A DNA stretch of 64,000 nucleotides, from NCBI GenBank assembly GCA_036381015.1, contig DASVDR010000011.1, positions 1 through 64,000 of the forward strand, in the 5' to 3' direction. The stretch is from Gammaproteobacteria bacterium. Its GTDB lineage: Bacteria; Pseudomonadota; Gammaproteobacteria; Steroidobacterales; Rariloculaceae. This document shows, piece by piece, positions 24,343 to 33,394 of the stretch; position 1 is the first letter of the stretch, and each line of letters starts with the position of its first letter. Below the pieces are notes generated by a model that made no database searches, was not told the origin of the DNA, and was given only the letters and a program-made list of their open reading frames with translations. The position numbers and the translations under genes are program-made.

Positions 24343-24627
24343 ATGAAACGGAATTCGCTATCGGCGGCGGCGTTGTCGATGATGTTCCTCGTGCCCGGCG
24401 TGCTGCTCGCCGGCCCGGTGAACATCAACACGGCCGATGCGGAGACGCTCGCGCTCGAGCTCACCGGCGTGGGTCCCGCTCTGGCGGAAGCGATCGTTCG
24501 CGACCGCGCGGAGCACGGGATGTTCGCTTCGGCGGAGGATCTCGCGCGCGTGAAGGGCGTCGGCGCACGCATCATCGAGATGAACAAGGGCAACATCCTC
24601 GTCAGCGATCCCCCGCCCGCCGAGTGA
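24343..24627 (+). CDS. ComEA-like helix-hairpin-helix protein
   Basis: ATG 24343, after AGAGGAAAAG, gives 94 residues: a signal peptide (MKRNSLSAAALSMMFLVPGVLLAG), then the ComEA helix-hairpin-helix pair with VNINTADAETLALELTGVGPALAEAIV and FASAEDLARVKGVGARIIEMN. This is the short soluble form common in gammaproteobacteria; family members bind double-stranded DNA in the periplasm, and the longer ComEA acts in DNA uptake. The 251 bases before it hold no recognisable gene. A GC-rich hairpin follows the stop. Confidence 0.88.
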   Translation: MKRNSLSAAALSMMFLVPGVLLAGPVNINTADAETLALELTGVGPALAEAIVRDRAEHGMFASAEDLARVKGVGARIIEMNKGNILVSDPPPAE

Positions 24628-24634
24628 CGCGAGC

Positions 24635-24667
24635 GCGCGGGCGGCCCGGCGGGGCGGCCGCCCGCGC
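24635..24667 (+). terminator. 12-bp GC hairpin after comEA-like gene
   Basis: GCGCGGGCGGCC (24635-24646) is perfectly complementary to GGCCGCCCGCGC (24656-24667) with a 9-base loop, beginning 8 bases after the comEA-like stop. It has no T-run, so it is a probable pause, stabilising or weak termination structure rather than a textbook terminator. Confidence 0.5.
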
Positions 24668-24803
24668 ATCTGTCACGATCATCCGCCCATGCCGAAAACG
24701 GAAACCGGTTGCCGGTGCGCGTCAATCGGTACTGTCGCGGATCGGTGACGCTGCAAGCCGAGCGCGCCGCCCGCAGCGCCGCCTCACCGGGAGCGCCGAC
24801 ACT

Positions 24804-24813
24804 TATGTATCAT
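24804..24813 (+). promoter_or_regulatory. Probable galU extended -10 box
   Basis: TATGTATCAT contains TATCAT at 24808-24813 with TG two bases before it, about 32 bases ahead of the preferred galU start. No clear -35 was found at 17 bases, consistent with an extended -10 promoter. Confidence 0.4.
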
Positions 24814-24844
24814 GCTCTCTTCCCGAGTTTTGCGGAGAGAGAGA

Positions 24845-25717
24845 ATGGCACGGCTGCGCACCGCAGTCTTTCCGGTGGCGGGGCGGGGAACTCGCTTCTT
24901 GCCGGCGACGAAAGCGTCTCCGAAGGAGATGCTGCCGATCGTGGACAAGCCGCTGATCCAGTACGCGGTCGAAGAGGCGCTGGCTGCCGGCGTCGAAAAG
25001 CTGGTGTTCGTCACGGGAGCCTCGAAGCGATCCATCGAGGATCACTTCGACGTCGATCCCGAGCTCGAGCGTACGCTCGCCGAATCGGGTAAGGACGACA
25101 TGCTCGCGTTGGTGCGCGACATCGTGCCCCCGCACGTCAGCTGCCTGTACGTGCGTCAGGGCGTGCCGCTCGGGCTCGGCCATGCGGTGCTGTGCGCGCG
25201 GCCGGCGGTCGGCGACGAGCCGTTCTTCGTCCACCTCGCGGACGACCTCATCTACAGCGAAGTGCCTTGCCTCAAGCAGATGCGCGATCAGTTCGAGCAG
25301 CACGGCTGCAGCGTGATCGGCGTCGAGACGGTGCCGCGCGACCAGACGGCCAGCTACGGCATCGTCGGGGTCGTGACGGACTCGGGGGGGCGGCAGCGCA
25401 TCGACAAGATCGTGGAAAAGCCGCGGCCGGAGGAGGCGCCTTCCACGCTGGCCGTGGTCGGCCGCTACGTGCTGACGCCCGCGATCTTCGACGAGCTCGA
25501 GAAGACCGAGCGAGGAGCGGGAGGCGAAATTCAGCTCACCGACGGAATCGCCGCGTTGATGAAGAGCGAGCCGGTCTACGTCTGGCCGTTCGCCGGGACG
25601 CGCTACGACTGCGGCAGCAAGATCGGCTATCTCCGCGCCACGGTCGAGTACGCGCTTCGCCATCCGGAGCTCGGCGAGAACTTCAAGGCCTATCTCGAGG
25701 CCGTCTGGGAGCGCTGA
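24845..25717 (+). CDS. galU: UTP-glucose-1-phosphate uridylyltransferase
   Basis: ATG 24845 follows a run of GGAGAGAGAG and yields 290 residues beginning [39 protein letters not shown], the GalU signature; an ATG 33 bases earlier would overlap the -10 box. Other conserved parts are [38 protein letters not shown] and [13 protein letters not shown]. It makes UDP-glucose for cell-surface sugars and trehalose. Monocistronic by context, with the downstream CoA-transferase gene convergent 62 bases away. Confidence 0.95.
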   Translation: MARLRTAVFPVAGRGTRFLPATKASPKEMLPIVDKPLIQYAVEEALAAGVEKLVFVTGASKRSIEDHFDVDPELERTLAESGKDDMLALVRDIVPPHVSCLYVRQGVPLGLGHAVLCARPAVGDEPFFVHLADDLIYSEVPCLKQMRDQFEQHGCSVIGVETVPRDQTASYGIVGVVTDSGGRQRIDKIVEKPRPEEAPSTLAVVGRYVLTPAIFDELEKTERGAGGEIQLTDGIAALMKSEPVYVWPFAGTRYDCGSKIGYLRATVEYALRHPELGENFKAYLEAVWER

Positions 25718-25779
25718 GGCACGCTCGCCTTCCGAGGTCAAGCCCGCGCACGCGCTCCCGTAAGATCGCGTGCGTCGGC

Positions 25780-26970
25780 TCAGCTTCCCGCGGCTTCCTC
25801 GCGAATTTCCCGATTGTGCTCGCCGAGGAGCGGCGGGGGCCGCCGGTAGACCGGGCCGGACTCTGCGAACCGGAACGGTAGCGCCAGCGACTTGACTGCG
25901 CCGATCAACGGGTGCTCGAGCTCGACGATGAGGCCTCGGGCCCGCAGGTGCGCGTCCTCGAGCGTCTCGTCGGGGTAGTTGATCGGGCCCGCCGGAATGC
26001 CGGCGGCCACGAGCGCCTCGATCCAGTCCGCCGCGTCCCGCTGAGCGAGCGCGCGCTCGATCAGCGGAATCAGCTCCGCGCGGTGAAGATTGCGCTCGGC
26101 ATTCGTCGCGAAGCGCGGATCGCGCATCACGTGCTCCTCGATGCCGAGCACGGCGCAGAACCGTGCCCACAGCCGCTCGTTGCCGACGGCCACGATCATC
26201 ACCTTGTCCCTGGCGCGCACGGGCTGGTAGGGCGTGACGGTCGGGTGCGCGTTGCCGAGCTTGGCCGGCCGCTCGCCGGTCGCGAAGTAGCTGCCGGCGA
26301 GATTCGCGAGCCACATCGCCTGCGCCTCGACCAACGAGATATCGATGAGCTCGCCCGTGCCGCTCCCGCCGGCGCGGTCCCGAGCATAGAGCGCGGCGAG
26401 CACGGCGAAGGCGGCGTAAAGGCCGGCGGACAGATCCGCCATCGGCGTCGGAAACCGGCACGGCCCGCCGTCCGGCGGCCCGGTGAGCGCCATCAGCCCG
26501 GCCTCGCCCTGCGCGATGATGTCGTAGCCCGGCCGCCCCGCCTTCGGCCCGGAATGGCCGTACCCGCTGATCGCGACGTATACGACGCGAGCGTTCCTCG
26601 CGCGCACGGCTTCGGGATCGATCCCGGCGCGGCGTAACGAGGCCAGGCTCGGATTGTTCGTCAGGAAGACGTCGGCGCGATCGACGAGAGCATGCAGCAC
26701 CGCGAGATCGCTCGGCTCCTTGATGTTCAGCTCGATGCTGCGCTTGTTGCGGTTGGCGGCGAGAAAGTATGCGCTCTCGCCGCACAGGAACGGCGGGCCC
26801 CAGCCCCTCGCCTGGTCGCCGATGCCCGGCCGCTCGACTTTCACGACGTCCGCGCCGAGATCGCCGAGCAGCATCGCGCAGTACGGGCCAGCCAGCGCCT
26901 CGGTCATCTCCACGACGCGGACGCCTTCGAGCGGTGGTCGGTCGGTCAACGAAGCTCCCGGGCACATCAT
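25780..26970 (-). CDS. Family III CoA-transferase (CaiB/BaiF/Frc type)
   Basis: A 396-residue protein with [33 protein letters not shown], the family III N-terminus, [34 protein letters not shown] and the catalytic Asp in [11 protein letters not shown]. Family III enzymes move CoA between carboxylic acids; the substrate cannot be read from sequence. The ATG at 26970 lies immediately after a palindrome shared with the divergent ligK-like gene and has no Shine-Dalgarno; TTG at 26949 is an alternative start. The pairing with an HMG/CHA-type aldolase suggests degradation of a branched or hydroxylated dicarboxylic acid. Confidence 0.88.
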   Translation of the reverse strand: MMCPGASLTDRPPLEGVRVVEMTEALAGPYCAMLLGDLGADVVKVERPGIGDQARGWGPPFLCGESAYFLAANRNKRSIELNIKEPSDLAVLHALVDRADVFLTNNPSLASLRRAGIDPEAVRARNARVVYVAISGYGHSGPKAGRPGYDIIAQGEAGLMALTGPPDGGPCRFPTPMADLSAGLYAAFAVLAALYARDRAGGSGTGELIDISLVEAQAMWLANLAGSYFATGERPAKLGNAHPTVTPYQPVRARDKVMIVAVGNERLWARFCAVLGIEEHVMRDPRFATNAERNLHRAELIPLIERALAQRDAADWIEALVAAGIPAGPINYPDETLEDAHLRARGLIVELEHPLIGAVKSLALPFRFAESGPVYRRPPPLLGEHNREIREEAAGS

Positions 26971-26992
26971 TTATACTTTGCCGGAAGTATAA
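26971..26992. promoter_or_regulatory. Perfect operator-like palindrome between divergent catabolic genes
   Basis: TTATACTT (26971-26978), a 6-base spacer, then AAGTATAA (26985-26992) form a perfect dyad in the 47-base gap between the CoA-transferase and ligK-like starts. Each arm contains TATACT on its own outward strand, so it may double as overlapping divergent -10 boxes and a regulator site. No regulator gene is adjacent. Confidence 0.6.
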
Positions 26993-27017
26993 GCCGTCGA
27001 CCTTCAAGGAGGAGCGA

Positions 27018-27716
27018 GTGAAGAACGTAGCCGTACGCAAGATCGAGCGGGCGCCCAAAGACGTCGTCGATGCCCTGGGCGAGCTCGGCGTCGCCACCGT
27101 GCACGAAGCGCAGGGGCGCACGGGCCTGCTGAACGCTTACATGCGGCCGATCTATACCGGCGCGAGAATCGGCGGTAGCGCCGTCACGGTCCTTGCTCAT
27201 CCCGGCGACAACTGGATGCTTCATGTCGCGGTCGAGCTCTGCGAGCCGGGCGACGTCGTCGTCGTTGCGCTCAGCAGTCCGAACACGGACGGGATGTTCG
27301 GAGAGCTGCTCGGCACGTCGTACCAAGCTCACGGCGTCCGCGGCCTCGTGCTCGATGCCGGCTGCCGAGACGTCCGCGAGCTCACCGAGATGCGTTTCCC
27401 GGTATGGAGCCGGGCAATCTCCGCGAAGGGCACGGTGAAGGCCACCGTCGGGTCGGTGAACGTGCCCGTCGTCTGCGCCGGCGCGCTCGTGAACCCCGGG
27501 GACGTGGTGGTCGCGGACGACGACGGCGTCGTGGTCGTCCCGAGGCGCCGGGCGGAAAGCGTGCTGCAAGCCGCGCAGAGCCGCGTGGCGAAAGAAGAGG
27601 AGAAGCGCAAGCGCTTGGGCTCGGGCGAGCTCGGACTCGATCTCTACGGCATGCGCGAGCCGCTCGCGGCCGCCGGCCTTGTTTACGTCGATCGGCTGGA
27701 GGATCTCGACGAGTAG
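27018..27716 (+). CDS. 4-carboxy-4-hydroxy-2-oxoadipate aldolase-like (LigK/HMG-CHA aldolase, RraA fold)
   Basis: GTG 27018 follows an excellent ribosome site (AAGGAGGAG) and gives 232 residues. [28 protein letters not shown] contains the GCRD arginine and metal-binding aspartate of class II HMG/CHA aldolases, and [25 protein letters not shown] is the shared RraA-fold segment. The C-terminal [18 protein letters not shown] is typical of LigK/GalC/ProA enzymes rather than RraA, which ends earlier. These enzymes split 4-carboxy-4-hydroxy-2-oxoadipate (aromatic ring degradation) and can decarboxylate oxaloacetate. Divergent from a CoA-transferase; upstream of a TonB receptor. Confidence 0.85.
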   Translation: MKNVAVRKIERAPKDVVDALGELGVATVHEAQGRTGLLNAYMRPIYTGARIGGSAVTVLAHPGDNWMLHVAVELCEPGDVVVVALSSPNTDGMFGELLGTSYQAHGVRGLVLDAGCRDVRELTEMRFPVWSRAISAKGTVKATVGSVNVPVVCAGALVNPGDVVVADDDGVVVVPRRRAESVLQAAQSRVAKEEEKRKRLGSGELGLDLYGMREPLAAAGLVYVDRLEDLDE

Positions 27717-28019
27717 GTGTTCCGCGCGCAGTCGCGAATCTGCAACAATATCGAACCTTCTTTCTCCCTGATATAGTCCTGTTCCCACGACTTCTTGATC
27801 GTATCGTTGCGATGGCACTACAATTCCTCGCGGCTGCGCACGGTTGCGCAGCCGTGAGGGGGCCCGTTTGAGACGAACGAGAACGTCCGGCCTTACCCGC
27901 CCGGAGCTCGCTGCTCGACGACGCGGCACGCCGCGCCGAGGGCCCGCGTACCCATCATTCTGACGCCGGCCCGGGCCGGCGCAGGCCGGACGCGGTGTCG
28001 GGACTATAGGGGGGATCAG
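27717..28019 (+). other. Intergenic region with 10-bp hairpin before TonB receptor gene
   Basis: No gene seen in these 303 bases. They include an AT-richer part with TATAGT (27772-27777), a possible -10 box, and a perfect hairpin: CGGCTGCGCA (27831-27840), loop CGGT, TGCGCAGCCG (27845-27854). The hairpin lacks a T-run. GGGGGGATCAG just before 28020 is the ribosome site of the receptor gene. Confidence 0.5.
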
Positions 28020-30512
28020 ATGGAACACCGAAAGCTTTCTCGTCCGGACGCGCTCGATGCCCTGCAGCGCCTCCGCCTGCTCCGTCTCAGTCTGCCCGCC
28101 GCCGCGTGCGCGGCGATACTCGCCGTCGATCAAGCCGCCGCACAGGAGCTCGAGGAGGTCGTCGTCACGGCGCGGTTCCGCGAGGAATCGCTCCAGGAGA
28201 CGCCGCTCGCGATCACCGCGATACCGGCGGAAACCCTCGAGGTCAACGGCGCGACGAACGTAATCGACGTGGCAGACTGGGCGCCGAACGTGGTCATCGA
28301 TCAGCTCGGATCGGGTTGGGGGCCGACGCTCGGCGCGAACATCCGCGGCCTCGGTTACGGCGACTTCAAGGCCACCTCCGAGCCCACGGTCACGATCTAC
28401 ATCGACGACGTCGTCCTCGGCCGGCCCACCGGCGCGATCCTCGACCTTCTCGATCTCGAGCGCGTGGAGATTTTGCGCGGGCCTCAGGGAACGCTGTTCG
28501 GCAAGAACTCGATCGGCGGCGTCGTGCGCCTGATCTCGCGCAAGCCCGGCGAGGGCGATCAAGGCGGGAACGTCGAGGTGACGGTCGGCACGTACGACAG
28601 GCTCGACGTGCGCGGATCGTTCGAGACGACGCTCGTCGAGGACAAGGTGTTCTCGCGCGTGTCGTTCGTCTCGAAGCGCCGCGACGGCTGGCAGAACAAC
28701 GTCGATTTCCGCTGCTACATGATCGAGCGCGGCACGCCCGAGCTCGCGGGCGTCAACGACGGCATCGTCGGATGGGACTCCACGACGAACACGCCGATCA
28801 TGGGCGTGGCCGGCAGCCCGGAGGACAACGACTTCGCGCTGCCCACGCGCACGTCGACGCGCGGCACGGATCGCGACTGCGTCGTCGGCACGTTCGGCGA
28901 CGAGAACGTTCAGGCCGCGCGCGGGATGCTGCGATTCATTGCCAGCGACACGTTCGAGGTTTTGCTCGCCGCCGACGTCACCGATCAGCAGGCGAGCAGC
29001 CCGTACGACTTTCTCGAGAACGCGAACCCGAACACGAATCTGGGAACTTTGTACAACAATGCGGTCGCGCTGCCGAATTGGGGAGTGCCTTGGGACCAGC
29101 GGTTCGTCCCGGACGACGAGAGCATCAACTTCTCCGGCTTCAACGACAACAACGGGCTCGACGGCGGCATCGAGACGCCGAACATCAACAACTTCAACCA
29201 CTGGGGCGTCAGCAGCACGTTCGACTGGACCTACGACGAAGTCGCCGTGAAGCTGATCCTCGCGCACCGCGAGCTCGACGCGCAGTGGGGCCGGGATTCG
29301 GACGCCTCGCCGATGCCGATCAACCACACGCTCGATACGTTCCGGGACGATCAGGACACGGCGGAGCTGCGGTTCAGCGGCAGCCTGTTCAATGACCGTA
29401 CCGACTGGACCCTCGGCGGATTCTATTTCGATGCCGACGATTTCAACTCCAACATCTCCGTGCTCTTTCCGTGCCTCTTCCCGACGGCCTGCATCGATCG
29501 CGTGGACACGCAGAACACGCGGAACACCGGCATCTTCCTCAACACGGTCACCGCTCTCACCGATCGGCTGTCGTTGACCCTGGGCCTGCGCCGCAGCGAG
29601 GACGAGAAGAAGATCCTTCAGGAGCGCTTCGACCGCGAAGGCAATCCGTGCTGTGGATTCGAGACGTTGACGCTCGTGACTGCGAAGGCGACGGAAACCG
29701 ATCCGATGATCAGCCTCGCCTACGACGTCAACGAGGACATGATGGTCTACGCCACGTACCAGGAGGGGTTCCGCGGAGGCGGCACCACGGCGCGCCCCAC
29801 GGCGACGACGCGCGTGCCTTTCGGGCCGGAAACCCTCGAGAACTTCGAGGTCGGCATCAAGTCGGATTTCCTGAACAACCGCCTGCGCTTGAACGCCACC
29901 ATCTACGACATGGACTACGAGGACATGCAGACGGGCACGGCGGGGCAGGACGAGCGCGGGCAGCCGGCATGGGTCACGAGCAATGCCGGGACCGCGCAGA
30001 TTCGCGGCTTCGAGATCGAGCTGCAATCGACGATCGGCGCTCACTGGCTCGTCGATGCGACGCTCGGCCGGATCGACTTCGAGTACGTCGATGCGCCGAC
30101 GATCGAGGACTGCCTCGCCGCCGGCTTCCCGGCCTCGAGCTGCAGCGGCATCGACCTCGACAGCGCTCCGGCGCGCACGCCCGACTATACGGCGTCGCTG
30201 AACGTCGGATGGCTGGCCGATCTCGCCAACGGGTCGCAGTTCTCCGTCCGGGTCGGATCCACGTATCAGGACGACACGTTCTTCGGCGCGAACGACGACC
30301 CGCTCACGCGCTCTCCCGCGTATTCGCTCGTGAATGCCCGCGTGACGTGGGTCTCGCCGGACGACTCGTGGGAGGCCGCGGTGTTCGGCACGAACGTGAC
30401 CGACGAGCGCGCCATCCAGAGCAAGCTCAACTTTCTGAACCTGTTCGGCAGCATCCAGACGACGTACGTGCGTCCGGAGGAGTGGGCGTTCTCGATCAGG
30501 AAGCGCTTCTAG
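28020..30512 (+). CDS. TonB-dependent outer membrane receptor
   Basis: An 830-residue receptor. A signal peptide (cleavage after AVDQAAA, about residue 40) precedes the TonB box ELEEVVVTARFREES, then the plug domain (AITAIPAETLEVNGATNV, NIRGLGYG, ERVEILRGPQGTLFGKNSIGGVVRL). The long beta-barrel ends with an aromatic residue (SIRKRF), as outer membrane proteins do. The plug and barrel pattern is that of the large group found in Sphingomonas-like and marine gammaproteobacterial catabolic clusters. Cargo is unknown; adjacency to the aldolase and CoA-transferase suggests an aromatic or terpenoid-derived acid, which is inference. Barrel cysteines (FRCYM, PCLFPTAC) may form disulfides. Confidence 0.93.
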   Translation: MEHRKLSRPDALDALQRLRLLRLSLPAAACAAILAVDQAAAQELEEVVVTARFREESLQETPLAITAIPAETLEVNGATNVIDVADWAPNVVIDQLGSGWGPTLGANIRGLGYGDFKATSEPTVTIYIDDVVLGRPTGAILDLLDLERVEILRGPQGTLFGKNSIGGVVRLISRKPGEGDQGGNVEVTVGTYDRLDVRGSFETTLVEDKVFSRVSFVSKRRDGWQNNVDFRCYMIERGTPELAGVNDGIVGWDSTTNTPIMGVAGSPEDNDFALPTRTSTRGTDRDCVVGTFGDENVQAARGMLRFIASDTFEVLLAADVTDQQASSPYDFLENANPNTNLGTLYNNAVALPNWGVPWDQRFVPDDESINFSGFNDNNGLDGGIETPNINNFNHWGVSSTFDWTYDEVAVKLILAHRELDAQWGRDSDASPMPINHTLDTFRDDQDTAELRFSGSLFNDRTDWTLGGFYFDADDFNSNISVLFPCLFPTACIDRVDTQNTRNTGIFLNTVTALTDRLSLTLGLRRSEDEKKILQERFDREGNPCCGFETLTLVTAKATETDPMISLAYDVNEDMMVYATYQEGFRGGGTTARPTATTRVPFGPETLENFEVGIKSDFLNNRLRLNATIYDMDYEDMQTGTAGQDERGQPAWVTSNAGTAQIRGFEIELQSTIGAHWLVDATLGRIDFEYVDAPTIEDCLAAGFPASSCSGIDLDSAPARTPDYTASLNVGWLADLANGSQFSVRVGSTYQDDTFFGANDDPLTRSPAYSLVNARVTWVSPDDSWEAAVFGTNVTDERAIQSKLNFLNLFGSIQTTYVRPEEWAFSIRKRF

Positions 30513-30637
30513 CCGAGCACGCGCAGCTGCGCGCCTTTGCGGCCCGCCCGAGGGGAGCTTCGCGCCACCTCTCGGCGCGGGCCGATCTTCATTTTCGCCA
30601 CTTCGTCCACGATATCGGGGCGGCCTCGTCGGTTAGA

Positions 30638-31966
30638 ATGCACGCGCGCGCCCAGCCGGACGCGCGAGCACGAGCCCTGATCGTGACGGACATCCATCTT
30701 CAAGACCCGGCGCCCGCCGGGAAGCGGTCCTACGCGGATCTCTGGTACGCTGTCGCGCTCTTCCTGGCCGCATCGGTCGCGGTCGCATGGGGCATCCGCG
30801 CGCAGGGCGGCGTCCTACCGACCCACGATCCGCGCATCGCTGCATTTTTCCTGGCTTACGGCCTGCTCACGATCTCGATCGGGTATCCGCATCCGCACTT
30901 CGGCTACTACTCGTTCGATCGTGTTTCCCAAGTCGCGAGCATCCTCGTCCTCGGGCCCGTCGATGCGGCATGGATCAACGGCCTTGCGTCGCTGATCTAC
31001 CCATGGCATCGGCTGTGGAAGGGCGTTTCCGCGAGCTCCGTGCTCAACGCGTCCATCAACAACTCGGGGATGATGGCGCTTATGATTCTGCTCGCGGGCT
31101 CGCTCTACACGGCGCTCGGCGGCCCGGTTCCGCTCCTCGAGCTCACACCGAGGACGGTCGCGCTGCTGCTCGTCCTGGTTCTGGCGATGCAGCTGCTGAA
31201 CGACCTCGCGATGCTGGGCGTGTTCCGCGTCACCGGCTTGAGCCCCGCGAAATTCTTCAACGTGTTTTCGGTATGTCTCGAGCTCGGTTCTTCCGCTGCC
31301 GCCGTGCTCGTGGCGATCGTGTTCAACACGATGGACCGGGAGGTCCTAACGTTGCTGCTCGGCGTCCTCACGCTCGGCATGCTCGCGATTCGGCAGTTCG
31401 CGAACATGCGCCACCGTCTCGAGCGGCTCGTGCTGGAGCGCACGAAGGATCTGCACGAGAAATCGATCGAGCTCGAGCGGCAAGCCACGCAGGACATGCT
31501 CACGGGCCTCCACAACAGACGCTACGCGGACGAGTTCCTGGCACGGCAGTTGGAGGGCGGCGCCGCCGACGCCTCGCGCTTCGTGATCGCGTTAGCCGAC
31601 ATCGACTTCTTCAAGCTCATCAATGACGGTTACTCCCATGCGATGGGGGACGAGGTGCTCCGGCGAATTGCGGACATCTTGCGGGCGCGGTGTCGCAAGA
31701 CCGACGTGATCGCCCGCTACGGAGGCGAGGAGTTCCTCCTGTGCTTCCCCGAGACCGACGCGGATGCCGCGGCGGCGTTGTGCGAGGAGCTGCGGGCGGC
31801 GGTCGAGCGCGAGGACTGGTCGCCATTGGGGTTGAGGCAGGGCGTTACGATCAGCTTCGGTATCGCGGCCTGCGCACCCGGCGCGACGAGCGCTTCGCTG
31901 CTTCGCGCCGCCGACCGCTGCTTGTATGCCGCGAAGCGGCGCGGACGAAACCGCGTGGTCGCCTGA
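30638..31966 (+). CDS. Membrane-bound diguanylate cyclase
   Basis: ATG 30638 gives 442 residues (GTG 30683 is an alternative). Residues about 30-270 contain seven or so hydrophobic helices, resembling a MASE-type sensor region; after a short coiled coil (RLERLVLERTKDLHEKSIELE) comes a GGDEF domain: DMLTGLHNRRYADEF, DIDFFKLINDGYSHAMGDEVL and the active-site GGEEF at 362-366. The inhibitory site RKTD precedes it with the same spacing as in PleD, so product feedback is expected. It makes cyclic di-GMP at the inner membrane. The sensor input is unknown. No phosphodiesterase (EAL) domain is fused or nearby. Confidence 0.92.
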   Translation: MHARAQPDARARALIVTDIHLQDPAPAGKRSYADLWYAVALFLAASVAVAWGIRAQGGVLPTHDPRIAAFFLAYGLLTISIGYPHPHFGYYSFDRVSQVASILVLGPVDAAWINGLASLIYPWHRLWKGVSASSVLNASINNSGMMALMILLAGSLYTALGGPVPLLELTPRTVALLLVLVLAMQLLNDLAMLGVFRVTGLSPAKFFNVFSVCLELGSSAAAVLVAIVFNTMDREVLTLLLGVLTLGMLAIRQFANMRHRLERLVLERTKDLHEKSIELERQATQDMLTGLHNRRYADEFLARQLEGGAADASRFVIALADIDFFKLINDGYSHAMGDEVLRRIADILRARCRKTDVIARYGGEEFLLCFPETDADAAAALCEELRAAVEREDWSPLGLRQGVTISFGIAACAPGATSASLLRAADRCLYAAKRRGRNRVVA

Positions 31967-32199
31967 CGACCGCGAACGTGCGCTGGCGACCGCCGGATTG
32001 GCGGCTCGATTCGGTGAACCGTTTCCAAAATTTGAGCCCTGGGCATCGGTCGCCAGGTTGCGACAGCGTTCCGGCCCAAGTCCGCTCGGCGGGATCAGCA
32101 GCATTGGGGCAGGCTGCCGCCGCGGCTGGCACGGCCCTTGCTGATCGCCCTCAACGGCCATTCATTCATCCAGCAAAAACAGCAGAGCCGACACCGAGA

Positions 32200-32421
32200 G
32201 TGCCCGAGGATTCAGATCGCGCCGCCGAGCTAGTGCTCGCGGCCGAAGATTGTGCCGCAGGTCAGCGCCAGATCGTGGCGAGCTTGGCTGCGCTCGGCGC
32301 CGACACGGCGCACGCCGAGCAGCTGCTCGCTCTGATGGAGGAGCTCGCCCAATCGCTCAGGGAGCACCTGAGATGGATCGAGCGCGCGCAGAACAGGGGG
32401 CGCGAGACGCCGACTTCCTAG
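32200..32421 (+). CDS. Small helical hypothetical protein
   Basis: GTG 32200 opens a 73-residue frame. The protein is predicted almost entirely helical, with the pattern CAAGQRQIVASLAALGADTAHAEQLLALMEELAQSLREHL, which resembles the many short uncharacterised proteobacterial proteins of 65-90 residues built of two amphipathic helices. No strong ribosome site. The 233 bases upstream show no gene. Function unknown; the coding call rests on the helix pattern and codon usage. Confidence 0.45.
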   Translation: MPEDSDRAAELVLAAEDCAAGQRQIVASLAALGADTAHAEQLLALMEELAQSLREHLRWIERAQNRGRETPTS

Positions 32422-32488
32422 TTCCTTGGAGGACGGCGAGGGACGGAGGCGGGAACGACTCGCGGGCCCCGTGCTGCACGGCCGCTCG

Positions 32489-33007
32489 CTACGGCGGCGC
32501 TGAGTCAGACCGTCTTGGCGTATGCCGCGCGCGCCACCACGTCGCGACGCGTGCGAGCGGGCCCCGGAGGAGCAGGTAGGGCACGAAGGCGAGCAGCAAG
32601 GCAACGATGACCGCCTCGCCGGGATAGAACATGTCGAGAACCATCAGCTGATAGACGACGTCCATGATGAGACCGAGGAGGATGATTCTGGACGTGGCGA
32701 TTACGCCTTCCCGCAGGCGAGGACCGCGCTCCTGCCGACTGCCGAGCAGCGTCCAGAAATAAGGCGAGCGGCCGGTCCTTGCATCCTCGACGCCGTCGCG
32801 CATCGCAACCAACGCCGCCATCGCCGGCTGAAGGACCAGACGGAAGGTCATCGGCCCGCTTGGGCGATCGGACAGATCCTGCCAGATCCGTTGCTTGACG
32901 TCTGACGAGAAGCCGTACCACAGCGAACCCGCAACGATACCCGCGACGATGAGCGTCACCGCGGTCCGCGCAAGTAGGACCTGATTTCTCGAAGGGCCCT
33001 CTGCCAT
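32489..33007 (-). CDS. Conserved hypothetical membrane protein
   Basis: A 172-residue protein with an N-terminal membrane helix (residues 10-32), then a region TFRLVLQPAMAALVAMRDGVEDARTGRSPYFWTLL, and two further helices (about 98-120 and 125-148) around REGVIATSRIILLGLIMDVVYQLMVL. This layout is seen in uncharacterised proteins of environmental proteobacteria; I do not recognise a named family. The short soluble segment between helices one and two is basic. It is transcribed away from the sulfatase gene and ends 67 bases from the small helical ORF, convergent with it. Confidence 0.7.
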   Translation of the reverse strand: MAEGPSRNQVLLARTAVTLIVAGIVAGSLWYGFSSDVKQRIWQDLSDRPSGPMTFRLVLQPAMAALVAMRDGVEDARTGRSPYFWTLLGSRQERGPRLREGVIATSRIILLGLIMDVVYQLMVLDMFYPGEAVIVALLLAFVPYLLLRGPLARVATWWRARHTPRRSDSAPP

Positions 33008-33394
33008 CGCATTCCATCAAACCGAGGCGGGCCGACATCCTATGGTGTCGCCAATTGCGTGGGCTATTGGACATTGGGGCAACTTCGCTGTGACGGCGGC
33101 GGTTCACGCTTGCGAAAGTGCTGGAGCCATAGAAGGCGCGACGCCACCGGCCCACGCAACGGCTTCGCACGCATACACCCGCGTGCCGGCTATCTCGAGC
33201 TGCTGGACCAAGATCCATCGGACGATACGACCAAAGCTGTATTGGCTTCGAGAAAGCGTCGTGCAACCGTTTGTGAAGGGCAACGACGCAAGCCGACGGC
33301 GTGCATCCAAGCAATGGTTCACGCCCATCGAACGAATCTGTGGGCTGATGGAAGTCGGCGAACCCATGGGAAAATCAGCAGTAGGAGACTGACA
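33008..33394. other. Intergenic region, no gene seen
   Basis: 387 bases between the divergent membrane-protein and sulfatase genes. Open frames cross it in both strands but show no family motif, ribosome site or codon bias. GTAGGAGAC just before 33395 is the sulfatase ribosome site. No convincing promoter pair was found by eye; GC content drops relative to the left side. Confidence 0.5.

Noticed and set aside
26967-30044. A 1,025-codon minus-strand frame opposite the ligK-like and TonB receptor genes
   Set aside because: The plus strand encodes a clear aldolase and receptor with signal peptide and ribosome sites; the antisense frame shows no recognisable domain.
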